From contig JAROAZ010000004.1 in the NCBI GenBank assembly GCA_029432775.1, positions 1-64,000 on the forward strand: a stretch of 64,000 nucleotides of DNA, read 5' to 3'. The notes beneath the pieces were generated by a model. It did not search any database, was not told the origin of the DNA, and saw nothing but the letters and a program-made list of their open reading frames with translations. Position 1 is the first letter of the stretch. The number at the start of each line of letters is the position of its first letter. A program made the position numbers and the translations under genes. The DNA comes from Pontiellaceae bacterium B12227 (GTDB lineage: Bacteria > Verrucomicrobiota > Kiritimatiellia > Kiritimatiellales > Pontiellaceae). This document shows, piece by piece, positions 18,220-25,991 of this stretch.

Positions 18220-18462
18220 CTAAGCGGACTTCATTCGCTCCACCGAACGCGCGAGCGCGGTAATGGATGCAATATCCTCGCGTTGCATATCCGACGCCAT
18301 TAAATCGATCCCGTACTTCGTTTCAATAAACACCAGCAGTTCAACCATCCGCATAGAATCCAACCCCATTGTATGCAATGGAACATCATGCTTCAGTTCC
18401 TCAGCATTCACCGACAGGATTTCTGCGATCCGCCCCTTTAACTCTGATTCCGTTTTATCCAT
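18220..18462 (-). CDS. acyl carrier protein
   Basis: An 80-residue carrier protein with phosphopantetheine serine Ser36 in HTMGLDSMRMVELL. The GLDSM form differs from the GLDSL of the other two ACPs and may reflect a different partner set. The ATG at 18462 (MDKTESEL) is preferred to upstream in-frame starts because an AGGGG ribosome binding site precedes it and the upstream gene ends at 18488. It lies between the condensation-like acyltransferase and the flavoprotein, suggesting that one of these acts on its cargo. Confidence 0.9.
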   Translation of the reverse strand: MDKTESELKGRIAEILSVNAEELKHDVPLHTMGLDSMRMVELLVFIETKYGIDLMASDMQREDIASITALARSVERMKSA

Positions 18463-18487
18463 TACCCCTGTTCCCTGAAATTGTACG

Positions 18488-19780
18488 CTAAAATTCATAG
18501 AGCGCATTTTCGACGGCATTGACATCCCCCTCCGTCAACGAGCCCTCGCGCCATGAAACTCCCATATTCAACCGTCCGTTAATCTGGCTGAAGAAAAATC
18601 CAATACCCACCTGCGGCGGGATCAATGGAAGATGAAAAAGGTTCTTTATTCCCAGCCCTCCGAACGCCCCCCCTTCGAACAGGCTGCTTCCCACAATGCC
18701 GACACTGAATGACGCCTTGTTGTAGCGATTCATCAGTTGAAACAGGCGAATCGGAACCCCCCGGGTGAGTCCCATAAATCGCTGAAAACACTGGGGAAAT
18801 CCTGCCTTGGTCTGATTAAAAAACTGCGTTTTCAAATGGGCAATCAACTCTGACCGGTCCGAAAGTAGTCCCGTATTTATTTTAAAAAAGAACAGCGAGC
18901 AGTAGTTGAAAAAAGTGTTCTTCCAGGAAAAAGTCGTGCCTCGCAGATCCGTCGTACTCGGAACAATAAAACTGCCGCCCCGCCCTTTCACAGCTTTAAT
19001 CTGACTGAATGCGTTGCAGGCAGAAGCCAGCGCATAGGGCATAAACATCAGATAGCCCGCGTCCCGATCCACCCGTTTCTGCCAGGTACGGGTTTCATCC
19101 TCATTGAGTGTCCGCAAACGGAAATGCCCCGGGTTCCCCCTGGCCTTCCCCTTTTCATCCACACGGATCATTCCGGAACCGATCACATTGCGGTTCACCG
19201 TTTCCCCCACGCATCGGGCACTGGCAAAACCTTCTCTGATTTCCCGACGCCATTCCGGGTTCTGAGGTTCCGGCATGGCATCCAGTTCTTCCGGTTTAGT
19301 CCCACCAGCAATGAAGCGGTTTAGAAGCAACAGAAACTGCTCCGCACCTCGGGCATCCAACAGGCGATGATCAAATACCATCGTCAACAGACAATCGCCG
19401 GCCGATGGATAGACCAGATGAAACACCACGTATTCGCCTGGCTCAAACGGGGTATTCACCAGCGTTTCCAATGTCTGGAAAACAGCAGCATCCGCCACTT
19501 CATGAACCTCCACCCGAATGGATGGAACAGAAAGGTTGCGCGGCATACGCCAGATCGGGCGGAAGAATCGGTCGCGCGATAACCGACCGTTCAGCACCGG
19601 CAATTCAGCGGCAAAGGCTTGAACCGATGCAGCAAATGAGCCGGCATCCATTTTACCATCCAGCTGCAATACAATCTGCGAGGCATTGCCGACCCCACCG
19701 GTATTCCGCATCGTCATGCGGCACATCGTGTGGATCATCCAGTCCAGCCCATCCAGATAGATTGGTGCGCGTTTCGTCAA
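18488..19780 (-). CDS. condensation-domain-like acyltransferase
   Basis: About 430 residues resembling the CoA-dependent acyltransferase/NRPS condensation superfamily. The catalytic region reads VFDHRLLDARGAEQF, matching HHxxxDG with the essential second His and the Asp kept. A later segment PSTTDLRGTTFSWKNTFFNY resembles the second lobe of such folds. These enzymes join a carrier- or CoA-bound acyl group to an alcohol or amine. The neighbouring ACP suggests it off-loads or esterifies the assembled chain (inference). No ATG is available; the TTG at 19780 forms a TTGA overlap with the upstream stop, and a TTG at 19804 is the alternative. Confidence 0.72.
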   Translation of the reverse strand: MTKRAPIYLDGLDWMIHTMCRMTMRNTGGVGNASQIVLQLDGKMDAGSFAASVQAFAAELPVLNGRLSRDRFFRPIWRMPRNLSVPSIRVEVHEVADAAVFQTLETLVNTPFEPGEYVVFHLVYPSAGDCLLTMVFDHRLLDARGAEQFLLLLNRFIAGGTKPEELDAMPEPQNPEWRREIREGFASARCVGETVNRNVIGSGMIRVDEKGKARGNPGHFRLRTLNEDETRTWQKRVDRDAGYLMFMPYALASACNAFSQIKAVKGRGGSFIVPSTTDLRGTTFSWKNTFFNYCSLFFFKINTGLLSDRSELIAHLKTQFFNQTKAGFPQCFQRFMGLTRGVPIRLFQLMNRYNKASFSVGIVGSSLFEGGAFGGLGIKNLFHLPLIPPQVGIGFFFSQINGRLNMGVSWREGSLTEGDVNAVENALYEF

Positions 19781-20340
19781 TCCACAACCCCGACCACGTG
19801 GCAACGATCCATCGTATCGCTCAACTCATAAACCATCACATAATCCGCCTGCCCCTCTTCAATCATACGCCGGGCAATGGAGATCAGTTCGTCCACCTTG
19901 GAATCCTGCCGGCGGTAGTAGTAGAGCGGTCCCTGCAGGCCGAAGTGCACCGCCGCCTCGGCCAGCGGGCTGGAGGGCAGCGTATAAATAAACAGGTTGG
20001 CGCGGGCCATCGAACGGCCGCCATCCACATAGTCCTGGAAATAGTCCATATTGGCTTTTTCGCAACCGTATTCATCCATACCCAGCAGGCCGATCTCCTG
20101 TTTCTGCTCTTTTGAATAGTCCAGACCTGCATCCCGCATCGCCAGCGCGGTTACATAACAGGCTCGCTGGGCAATCGCGGGAAAACGACCGAAATTTTTG
20201 ACGGAATAAGCAAACAGGCCGTCTTCTTTTCCAAGCCCCCGGAGCGTCGCACGCGAAGCATACTCCACATCAAGTCCGAGCCGTTCGGAACCATAGGATT
20301 CTTTGCTCATCCACCCGCTTCCTAATACATCGATCTTCAT
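19777..20340 (-). CDS. short ketosynthase-like protein without catalytic cysteine
   Basis: A 187-residue protein resembling the N-terminal lobe of ketosynthases (MKIDVLGSGWMS, AQRACYVTALAMRDAG, then SPLAEAAVHFGLQGPLYYY). Where the nucleophile Cys should follow GLQGP there is YYYRRQ, so it cannot condense. Its ATG overlaps the stop of the complete ketosynthase by four bases. It is the second such KS plus cysteine-less pair in the cluster (compare 8615-10554), which points to a chain-length-factor or stabilising subunit. The two cysteine-less proteins differ clearly from each other in length and sequence. Confidence 0.75.
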   Translation of the reverse strand: MKIDVLGSGWMSKESYGSERLGLDVEYASRATLRGLGKEDGLFAYSVKNFGRFPAIAQRACYVTALAMRDAGLDYSKEQKQEIGLLGMDEYGCEKANMDYFQDYVDGGRSMARANLFIYTLPSSPLAEAAVHFGLQGPLYYYRRQDSKVDELISIARRMIEEGQADYVMVYELSDTMDRCHVVGVVD

Positions 20341-21464
20341 CGGGCGCCCCCTTTCTTCAGCACCAGCGAGGCGTTCACTCCCCCGAAACCGGCATTGGTG
20401 GACAGTACGTATTCCGCCTCTGACTCCTGCGGCTTTTTAAGCACCCATCCTGCAGCAGACTCTTCTGGGTGAGTCATGCGAACCGATGGAGGAACCAAAC
20501 CTGTTTCGAAGGTCTTCAGCGCAAGCATCGCTTCCACCAAACCGGCTGCTCCCATCGTATGACCAATGCCGCCCTTCACGGAATAAGTCGGACGCGGCGA
20601 TGAAAACACATCGTGAAATGCCGCCATTTCCATTAGATCGTTATAAACGGTGCCAGTTCCATGCGCGGCAATGAAGTCGATGTCTTTTTCATCCACCCTC
20701 GCAACCTTCAGCGCCGTTCGGATTGACCGGGCCAGGCCGGAACCATCCCGCAACGGTCCGGTCATGTGATTGGCATCGTTGCTCATGCCCCAGCCCACCA
20801 GCTCTCCGAGATTGGGTAATCCTTCCTCTTCAGCGCGAGCCTTACTCATCAAAACAGCAAATCCAGCGGCCTCCCCGATTGTCAGGCCATCATGCTCACG
20901 GTCAAACGGTCGCGAAGCATTGGAATCCAGTGCCATCAACGAGGAGAAACCGGAGTATAAAAATTCTGTCACCGGATCGCAGGAAACCACCACCGCACAA
21001 TCCACCTCGCCTGCGCGGATGGCTGAAGCCGCCAACCCCAGTGCCACCGTTGAAGAAGCACAGGCCGAAGAAACCACCGCTCCTTCGTCGTCCACACCAG
21101 TCAGCACCTGAGCCGCCCGCAGCAGTTCCGTCATGCAGCAGGCATGCGGTTCGCCGCGATCATACAACACCTTTTCTTCCACCCGGTCCATCTCGCCATT
21201 GAGCGTGGCGATGTATAGCTTTGCATCTTTCGGAATTTGTTTACCGGCGAGCACCTGTTGCAGCATTTGGAAAACCAACGATTTACCCGCGTGGTACGAA
21301 AGGCCGGGGATGATGCCGGCCATCGCACTTTTGAACTCGGTCGTATTGAACCGGTCCAGTTCCGCCAGTGCGCTCTCGCCGCTCATCAGGCCGTGCCAGC
21401 AGACATCCGCCCCGAGGCCATAGGGCGTGATTAAATCATACCCAGTAATCACTACATCATTCAT
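20337..21464 (-). CDS. beta-ketoacyl-ACP synthase
   Basis: A 375-residue complete ketosynthase with Cys135 in VSSACASSTVALG, His268 in IAAHGTGTVYND and His302 in SVKGGIGHTMGAAG. It is shorter than FabF, as seen for arylpolyene-type condensing enzymes. The ATG at 21464 (MNDVVITG) overlaps the thioesterase stop by eight bases and is preferred to an upstream in-frame start that adds 12 unrelated residues. With its cysteine-less neighbour downstream it likely forms a heterodimeric elongation unit (inference). Confidence 0.92.
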   Translation of the reverse strand: MNDVVITGYDLITPYGLGADVCWHGLMSGESALAELDRFNTTEFKSAMAGIIPGLSYHAGKSLVFQMLQQVLAGKQIPKDAKLYIATLNGEMDRVEEKVLYDRGEPHACCMTELLRAAQVLTGVDDEGAVVSSACASSTVALGLAASAIRAGEVDCAVVVSCDPVTEFLYSGFSSLMALDSNASRPFDREHDGLTIGEAAGFAVLMSKARAEEEGLPNLGELVGWGMSNDANHMTGPLRDGSGLARSIRTALKVARVDEKDIDFIAAHGTGTVYNDLMEMAAFHDVFSSPRPTYSVKGGIGHTMGAAGLVEAMLALKTFETGLVPPSVRMTHPEESAAGWVLKKPQESEAEYVLSTNAGFGGVNASLVLKKGGAR

Positions 21465-21936
21465 GCATGCCCCCCAACGTCCCGTCTTTCCATAAAACAT
21501 GCTGTTTCTCCAGCAACGGCGGAATCGTAAAACACGGTTCGCCCGTTTCTGCAGAACTGAAGAGCTGAACGGTGTATCCTGTTGCGGCCATACTGCCGTC
21601 CGCCTTCAGCACTTCGTATTCAATATTAATCCGCGCCGCATCGGTCCAGAGCATGCGGGCTTTCACCGTGAAAAGTTCATCCAGCAAAAGCGATTGATAG
21701 TAGTCCACGTGCAACTGCACAATCGGAGCGTACACCCGGGCCTCAAAGAAGTCCTCATAGCCCAGACCGCTCTTCCGGCGCAGCTCGGTGGATGCTTCTT
21801 CGAACAGCGTTGCATAATGACCGTGCCACATCACCGCCATGGCATCCACTTCACCGAACCGGGCATGACGCCGGAATGAAAACTCCAGCGGATCCGGACC
21901 GGGCTCGCGTTTGAAATAGCGTTTTTTTCTACGCAT
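21457..21936 (-). CDS. hotdog-fold acyl-CoA/ACP thioesterase
   Basis: About 159 residues of the 4-hydroxybenzoyl-CoA thioesterase/YbgC family. The signature segment is RHARFGEVDAMAVMWHGHYATLFEEAS, with the Asp of the usual tyrosine/aspartate site in GEVDAM and a following central helix; IVQLHVDYYQSLLLDE is the second conserved strand pair. Such a protein is a standard part of arylpolyene clusters and may edit or release acyl groups. The ATG at 21936 overlaps the dehydratase stop by eight bases. Confidence 0.87.
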   Translation of the reverse strand: MRRKKRYFKREPGPDPLEFSFRRHARFGEVDAMAVMWHGHYATLFEEASTELRRKSGLGYEDFFEARVYAPIVQLHVDYYQSLLLDELFTVKARMLWTDAARINIEYEVLKADGSMAATGYTVQLFSSAETGEPCFTIPPLLEKQHVLWKDGTLGGMHE

Positions 21937-22276
21937 CTTCAATCCTCAGTTTAAACTGCGCAACGCGTTTGCCAGCCGAAGTCAGGTTGGCCGTCAGTTT
22001 ATCTCCGCTCAACACGCAGGCTATTTCCAGGGGCTGTTCCGGAACGACCATCGACACAAACTTGGCATTCGTTACAGCCGATAACTGCGTGCGGCATCCC
22101 CGTATGCGATCGGCCATCACCATGGCCAGCGTAATCTGGCAGACGCCCGGCAGCACAGGCTGTTCCGGAAAGTGGCCCTTAAATCCGGTGAAAGTTGCAG
22201 GAAAAACCAGCTCCGCCGACGCGGTACCCTGGTCCACCACAACATGTTCTAAAAATCCGTCTATTTCTTTTCTCAT
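21929..22276 (-). CDS. ApeI/FabZ-type 3-hydroxyacyl-ACP dehydratase
   Basis: About 115 residues of the hotdog dehydratase family. The signature FKGHFPEQPVLPGVCQI contains the catalytic His of the GHFP-x-x-P-VLPG loop. In arylpolyene systems this type (ApeI) works as a heterodimer with an ApeP-type partner; here the only ApeP-like sequence is fused to a radical SAM protein at 25988-27457. Start ATG at 22276 or GTG at 22285; both overlap or abut the upstream lipoprotein gene. Confidence 0.88.
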   Translation of the reverse strand: MRKEIDGFLEHVVVDQGTASAELVFPATFTGFKGHFPEQPVLPGVCQITLAMVMADRIRGCRTQLSAVTNAKFVSMVVPEQPLEIACVLSGDKLTANLTSAGKRVAQFKLRIEDA

Positions 22277-22277
22277 A

Positions 22278-23009
22278 TCACTCACTATCCTGCAGAGAAT
22301 AAATCTCCTTCACGTGAAATATTATCCGATAATGGAAGCGTTTGTTATACAGGACCACGCCCTTCGGATACAGCTTTCCGTCGAGTTCTTCATAATTATA
22401 ATAGGTCGCAATAGCATCCGTTTTCCAACCTCTGGAAAATCGTTTTTCCGTCAGTCGCCGGTTCAAGCCGGAAAAAATCCATTCCGAGCCGTCGGCCTTG
22501 AAAATCATGCGGTCCTTTTTCACCTTCACTTCGGCATCCGCCGGTGGCAGCCAGTCGAGATACACCCGGCGCAGGTCCGCACCGATCGCCGCAAAAATTT
22601 TATCCTGATGCTTTTCCATCTGCGGCGGCACAAACAGGGGCTCCACGTCTTCGCCCCGGCCCTGAAGACCAAAGATGGAAACCCCCGTCGGGGTCATGCA
22701 GCTGAGCGCATAGGATTCCTCAGCCGGGTTCACCGAAAGATAACCCAGTCCCGTAAAGCCTTTGGTGAAGAATTTAAACACCACACTTTCCAGCAGTTCA
22801 AACTCGGTTCCCACCTTTGCGGAGAAGTCCGCAAGAACCGCATCGCTTTCCAATCCCCGGAAGTCCCCCTTCGGGTCGGCCTCGAACGGAATGGTTGAAC
22901 ACCCCACAAGACACAACAAAAACAATCCGACAGAAGCTCGCAAAGTTAGCAAAGAAAAACTCCCAGTCTGCATTGCGCTCTTAGCGAGCTTCTGTTGAAA
23001 CCCATTCAT
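22278..23009 (-). CDS. DUF3261-type outer-membrane lipoprotein
   Basis: A 243-residue lipoprotein with a hydrophobic segment ending in the lipobox LVGC. The rest resembles DUF3261 proteins, which are hallmark members of arylpolyene clusters beside MMPL exporter and LolA-like genes, and are thought to help place the pigment lipid in the outer membrane. The first dozen residues (MNGFQQKLAKSA) come from an inverted-repeat element at 22930-22995, so the original start may be the internal ATG at 22973 (MQTGSF). Its first ATG overlaps the exporter stop by four bases. Confidence 0.82.
   Translation of the reverse strand: MNGFQQKLAKSAMQTGSFSLLTLRASVGLFLLCLVGCSTIPFEADPKGDFRGLESDAVLADFSAKVGTEFELLESVVFKFFTKGFTGLGYLSVNPAEESYALSCMTPTGVSIFGLQGRGEDVEPLFVPPQMEKHQDKIFAAIGADLRRVYLDWLPPADAEVKVKKDRMIFKADGSEWIFSGLNRRLTEKRFSRGWKTDAIATYYNYEELDGKLYPKGVVLYNKRFHYRIIFHVKEIYSLQDSE
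22930..22995. repeat. Inverted-repeat mini-element at the 5' end of the DUF3261 gene
   Basis: Perfect 12-base arms ACAGAAGCTCGC (22930-22941) and GCGAGCTTCTGT (22984-22995) enclose AAAG-rich sequence. The arms closely resemble those at 50727-50807. It lies inside the coding sequence and supplies part of the signal peptide. Confidence 0.65.
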
Positions 23010-25360
23010 GCTACGGACTCCTCTTTGAGTAGCAGAGAGCAGAGGGCCGGAACCACCAGCATGGATGTGGCGTATCCGGCGGAGATCCCGCCGACAAGCG
23101 TCAGGCCGACAGAAAACAGAGCCGGATGGAGCGTAAAGAGCAAAGCCCCGGCTCCAATTAATGTGGTCCCTGCCGAAAGAGAAATCGCCGTGCGGGTTCC
23201 GAGATTGAGCGCATGCGTATGGGCGTGCACAAAAAAGATGCCATAGTCCACGCAGAGGCCAATCACAATGATGCCCGAAACCAGATTCATGACATTCAGT
23301 TCGGTACCCATCAGCCTGACCAATGCCGCAACACTCGCCACGCCCGCCGCCGCCGGCATCAGCACGATTAAAACTTTCCGGACATCCTTCAGAAGAACCG
23401 CGCTCATCAAAAGTACCAGCACTAAAGCCACTAAGGTGACCCTGCCGAATTCGCGGCTGTAATCTTTTGCCAGCGAGTCCGCAATGGCACTTCTTGAAAT
23501 TACAAAAACATCCGGCACATCAGCCAGCGCATCGATCAGCTCCGGTTCATCCGGAAAGAAGGAAAACACCCGCGTCCCGCCATCGATCTCCGCAACAAAG
23601 CGCGACTTCAGTTGCTCAAACAACTGGTTGTCCTGCGGCTCTTCATTGCTCACCGGCGGAATTTCCAATGATTGAAAAAACGGTTCAAATGCATCCGCCG
23701 CAAAACCATAAGGCTCGCCCTTCCGGGAAAAGAGGGTTTTTACTTCAGCCACTTTATCGGGGCTCCAGAGTTCCGTCCAGCGAGCGGCATTTGCCCGGCG
23801 GTGCTCAGCTGACTTCCAGATCATTGAAAAGCTGGCCAGGTCATCGGGCAGCACTTCAAACAACCGGTCGTTCCGGGCGAGCGCAACCTGATAATCCATA
23901 TCCGAAACCACGGCAACGGCCTGTGCGGCACTGCCTCCTCCGAAATTATTCTGAAACCGTTCTTCTGTTTCAAGAATGGCTTTCTCCGTTCCGTCCAGCC
24001 CCATGATGTCGGAATCGAACTCCACCTGAAACGCAACCGGAACAGCCGCGGCCAGCAGAACGGCAAAAACACCGACCGTTACCCACGGCAGCCTCACAGA
24101 ACCCGCCGGCCCCGCCGTTCGGCTCTTCGGCGCGCCCGGCTTCAGGAAAACCGGCAGAATAAACAGCGCCCCGAACACGGAAAAAACCACACTCAGCAAG
24201 GCAAAAATGGCGAGTTGGTGATAGCCCGGGATCGAACTGGAATAGAACGCCGCGAAAACTCCCCCCGTTGTCAGAGCCCCGAGCATGACCGGTTTGGCCA
24301 CCGACCGGACAGCCTCCAGCCGCGATGTGGATCGGTGAACTGCCACATACACGTGAATCCCGTAGTCGATGGCAATACCGCTCACCACGGATCCGAAACC
24401 GAGCATCATCGGCGACAGCGTTCCGAGTAGAAAGGCGGCAATATTCACGGCAATCAGCAGTGCAGCAAAGGGTATGATGAAAATGAGATTCGCCCGCAGA
24501 TCGCGGAAGAAGAAAAGAAAAAGGAGCACAAAGGCGATGCTGGCAATAGTGACGGTCAGGCTGATGTCGTGCCGGATCACCTTTTCATTGCTGATGGTGT
24601 GCAGATGGCCGCAAACCATTTCCGACTCGACCGTGGAAGGAAGTTTTTCCAACCGTTGGAAAAGATCGTTCACCAAAGCCTTCGACCCCGCCGCATCGGT
24701 GAATGGAATATCCGTTTCCAGCACCACCAGAATCCGATCGCCGGCGGCATTCATCAGGTGACCGTTTTCAATGGACATGTCATAGCCGAATGAGGCCGAG
24801 AGCGCCCGGATTTTTTCGATCATGGCCATCTGAATATCGAGTGGATCGCGCTGAATCATGGATGCCATAAAGGAACCTTCCGGCTTCAGCAGCTGAACAT
24901 ATTTTTTCCGAAGGATGGAGGCGATGCCTTCCGGTGTGGTTTTCTTTTCCAGCTCCGCCAGACCGGATGCGCCGAGCAGTTCCGGAGCAAGCTCAAGAAA
25001 GGTGCCGACATCGCGAATCATCTGGTCTTCATCCACGTCGCTGATCAGCCGCACCCTATCCAAATCGGAGAGCGAAGCCACAAACTGATCGGCCGCGGAA
25101 AACAGGTCCGACCGGTCGGATGCCCCTTCGGCCAGCGCAAACGATACGGCCACCTTGGCCGACATATCAATATCCTGCAGGTAACTCACAGCCCGGCGGG
25201 TGTCGCTTCCGGCCGGCAGCATAACCTCCATGGAATGTTCAAAGGGAACAATCAGCAGGCCGAGTCCGGCAAGCACCATCAATGCAATAACGCCCGCGGC
25301 CACCATGCGCGGGCGGGCCAGCAGTTTATTAAAGAAGGTTGGAAACCATCCTTCAGCCAT
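23006..25360 (-). CDS. MMPL/RND-family lipid exporter
   Basis: About 784 residues and around twelve membrane segments in two repeats, each with a large periplasmic loop. The two RND/MMPL signature helices are visible as GIAIDYGIHVYVAVHRS and IGLCVDYGIFFVHAHTHA. This is the transporter class that moves arylpolyene lipids out of the inner membrane, and it sits between LolA-like and DUF3261 genes as in those clusters. ATG at 25360, preceded by GGGAGG, is preferred to an upstream ATG at 25399; it overlaps the LolA-like stop by eight bases. Confidence 0.93.
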   Translation of the reverse strand: MAEGWFPTFFNKLLARPRMVAAGVIALMVLAGLGLLIVPFEHSMEVMLPAGSDTRRAVSYLQDIDMSAKVAVSFALAEGASDRSDLFSAADQFVASLSDLDRVRLISDVDEDQMIRDVGTFLELAPELLGASGLAELEKKTTPEGIASILRKKYVQLLKPEGSFMASMIQRDPLDIQMAMIEKIRALSASFGYDMSIENGHLMNAAGDRILVVLETDIPFTDAAGSKALVNDLFQRLEKLPSTVESEMVCGHLHTISNEKVIRHDISLTVTIASIAFVLLFLFFFRDLRANLIFIIPFAALLIAVNIAAFLLGTLSPMMLGFGSVVSGIAIDYGIHVYVAVHRSTSRLEAVRSVAKPVMLGALTTGGVFAAFYSSSIPGYHQLAIFALLSVVFSVFGALFILPVFLKPGAPKSRTAGPAGSVRLPWVTVGVFAVLLAAAVPVAFQVEFDSDIMGLDGTEKAILETEERFQNNFGGGSAAQAVAVVSDMDYQVALARNDRLFEVLPDDLASFSMIWKSAEHRRANAARWTELWSPDKVAEVKTLFSRKGEPYGFAADAFEPFFQSLEIPPVSNEEPQDNQLFEQLKSRFVAEIDGGTRVFSFFPDEPELIDALADVPDVFVISRSAIADSLAKDYSREFGRVTLVALVLVLLMSAVLLKDVRKVLIVLMPAAAGVASVAALVRLMGTELNVMNLVSGIIVIGLCVDYGIFFVHAHTHALNLGTRTAISLSAGTTLIGAGALLFTLHPALFSVGLTLVGGISAGYATSMLVVPALCSLLLKEESVA
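24647..24662. repeat. Iterated palindrome inside exporter gene
   Basis: A perfect TTCCAACCGTTGGAAA, translated as FQRLE on the minus strand in the first periplasmic loop. A one-mismatch copy (TTCCAATGATTGAAAA) is at 23663 in the same gene, translated as FQSLE. Confidence 0.85.
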
Positions 25361-25991
25361 CCCGCTTGACCTCCCAGGCATCTGAAGGAACCGGCTCATT
25401 CAGTACGGTATTAAAGAATAGAATCGACGTAGTATCGCCGCCCCGGTCTTCGATCACGATCTTCTCCACATAAGCCAGATCTGCCCGGGCGCTGATGGTT
25501 ACGCTGTTGATCACTTTTCCGACCATGCTGTCAGCTTTCGGAACGAATCGTAGCACCGGAGGTTCTGCGCTCTCAACTGTCAGCTCATAATCATTTAACA
25601 GCGATTTAAACTCGCCGGAAAACCACTTTTCAATCTGGCCGATGATCTCTTCAAAAACGGGGTCCCCGGAGGTTTTCTGTTTCTGGATTTTATTGCTGTC
25701 TTCGTCCCATTGAATGGCGGTATCGCCGTTGAGTACCAGGGCATAACGAATCGGCGATTTGATCCGCCAGGCCATCCGGTCCGGATTCTCCAGCGTAATC
25801 GAGCCATTCATTGTGATGACGCGCTTAAAGATCTTGAGCGATTTTTCCTGCCGGAATTCGGTCTGAACGGTTTCGATTTTGGAAAACTCCGCTTCCAGCC
25901 GTTGGAGCAGCTCCTCCTGATCTCCCATCGCGGAGATCGTCAACAGGAGGGTCAGGCAGAATAATTTCCGAAGTCCCGATGATAGGTTCAC
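25353..25991 (-). CDS. LolA-like periplasmic lipoprotein/lipid carrier
   Basis: A 212-residue secreted protein: an N-terminal signal peptide (LRKLFCLTLLLTISAMG) followed by a LolA-type beta-barrel sequence with FSKIETVQTEFRQEKSL, the typical first strand, and ENPDRMAWRIKSP. It probably carries the product between inner and outer membranes for the MMPL exporter next to it. It begins with GTG in a GTGA overlap with the radical SAM fusion gene. Confidence 0.87.
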   Translation of the reverse strand: MNLSSGLRKLFCLTLLLTISAMGDQEELLQRLEAEFSKIETVQTEFRQEKSLKIFKRVITMNGSITLENPDRMAWRIKSPIRYALVLNGDTAIQWDEDSNKIQKQKTSGDPVFEEIIGQIEKWFSGEFKSLLNDYELTVESAEPPVLRFVPKADSMVGKVINSVTISARADLAYVEKIVIEDRGGDTTSILFFNTVLNEPVPSDAWEVKRDG

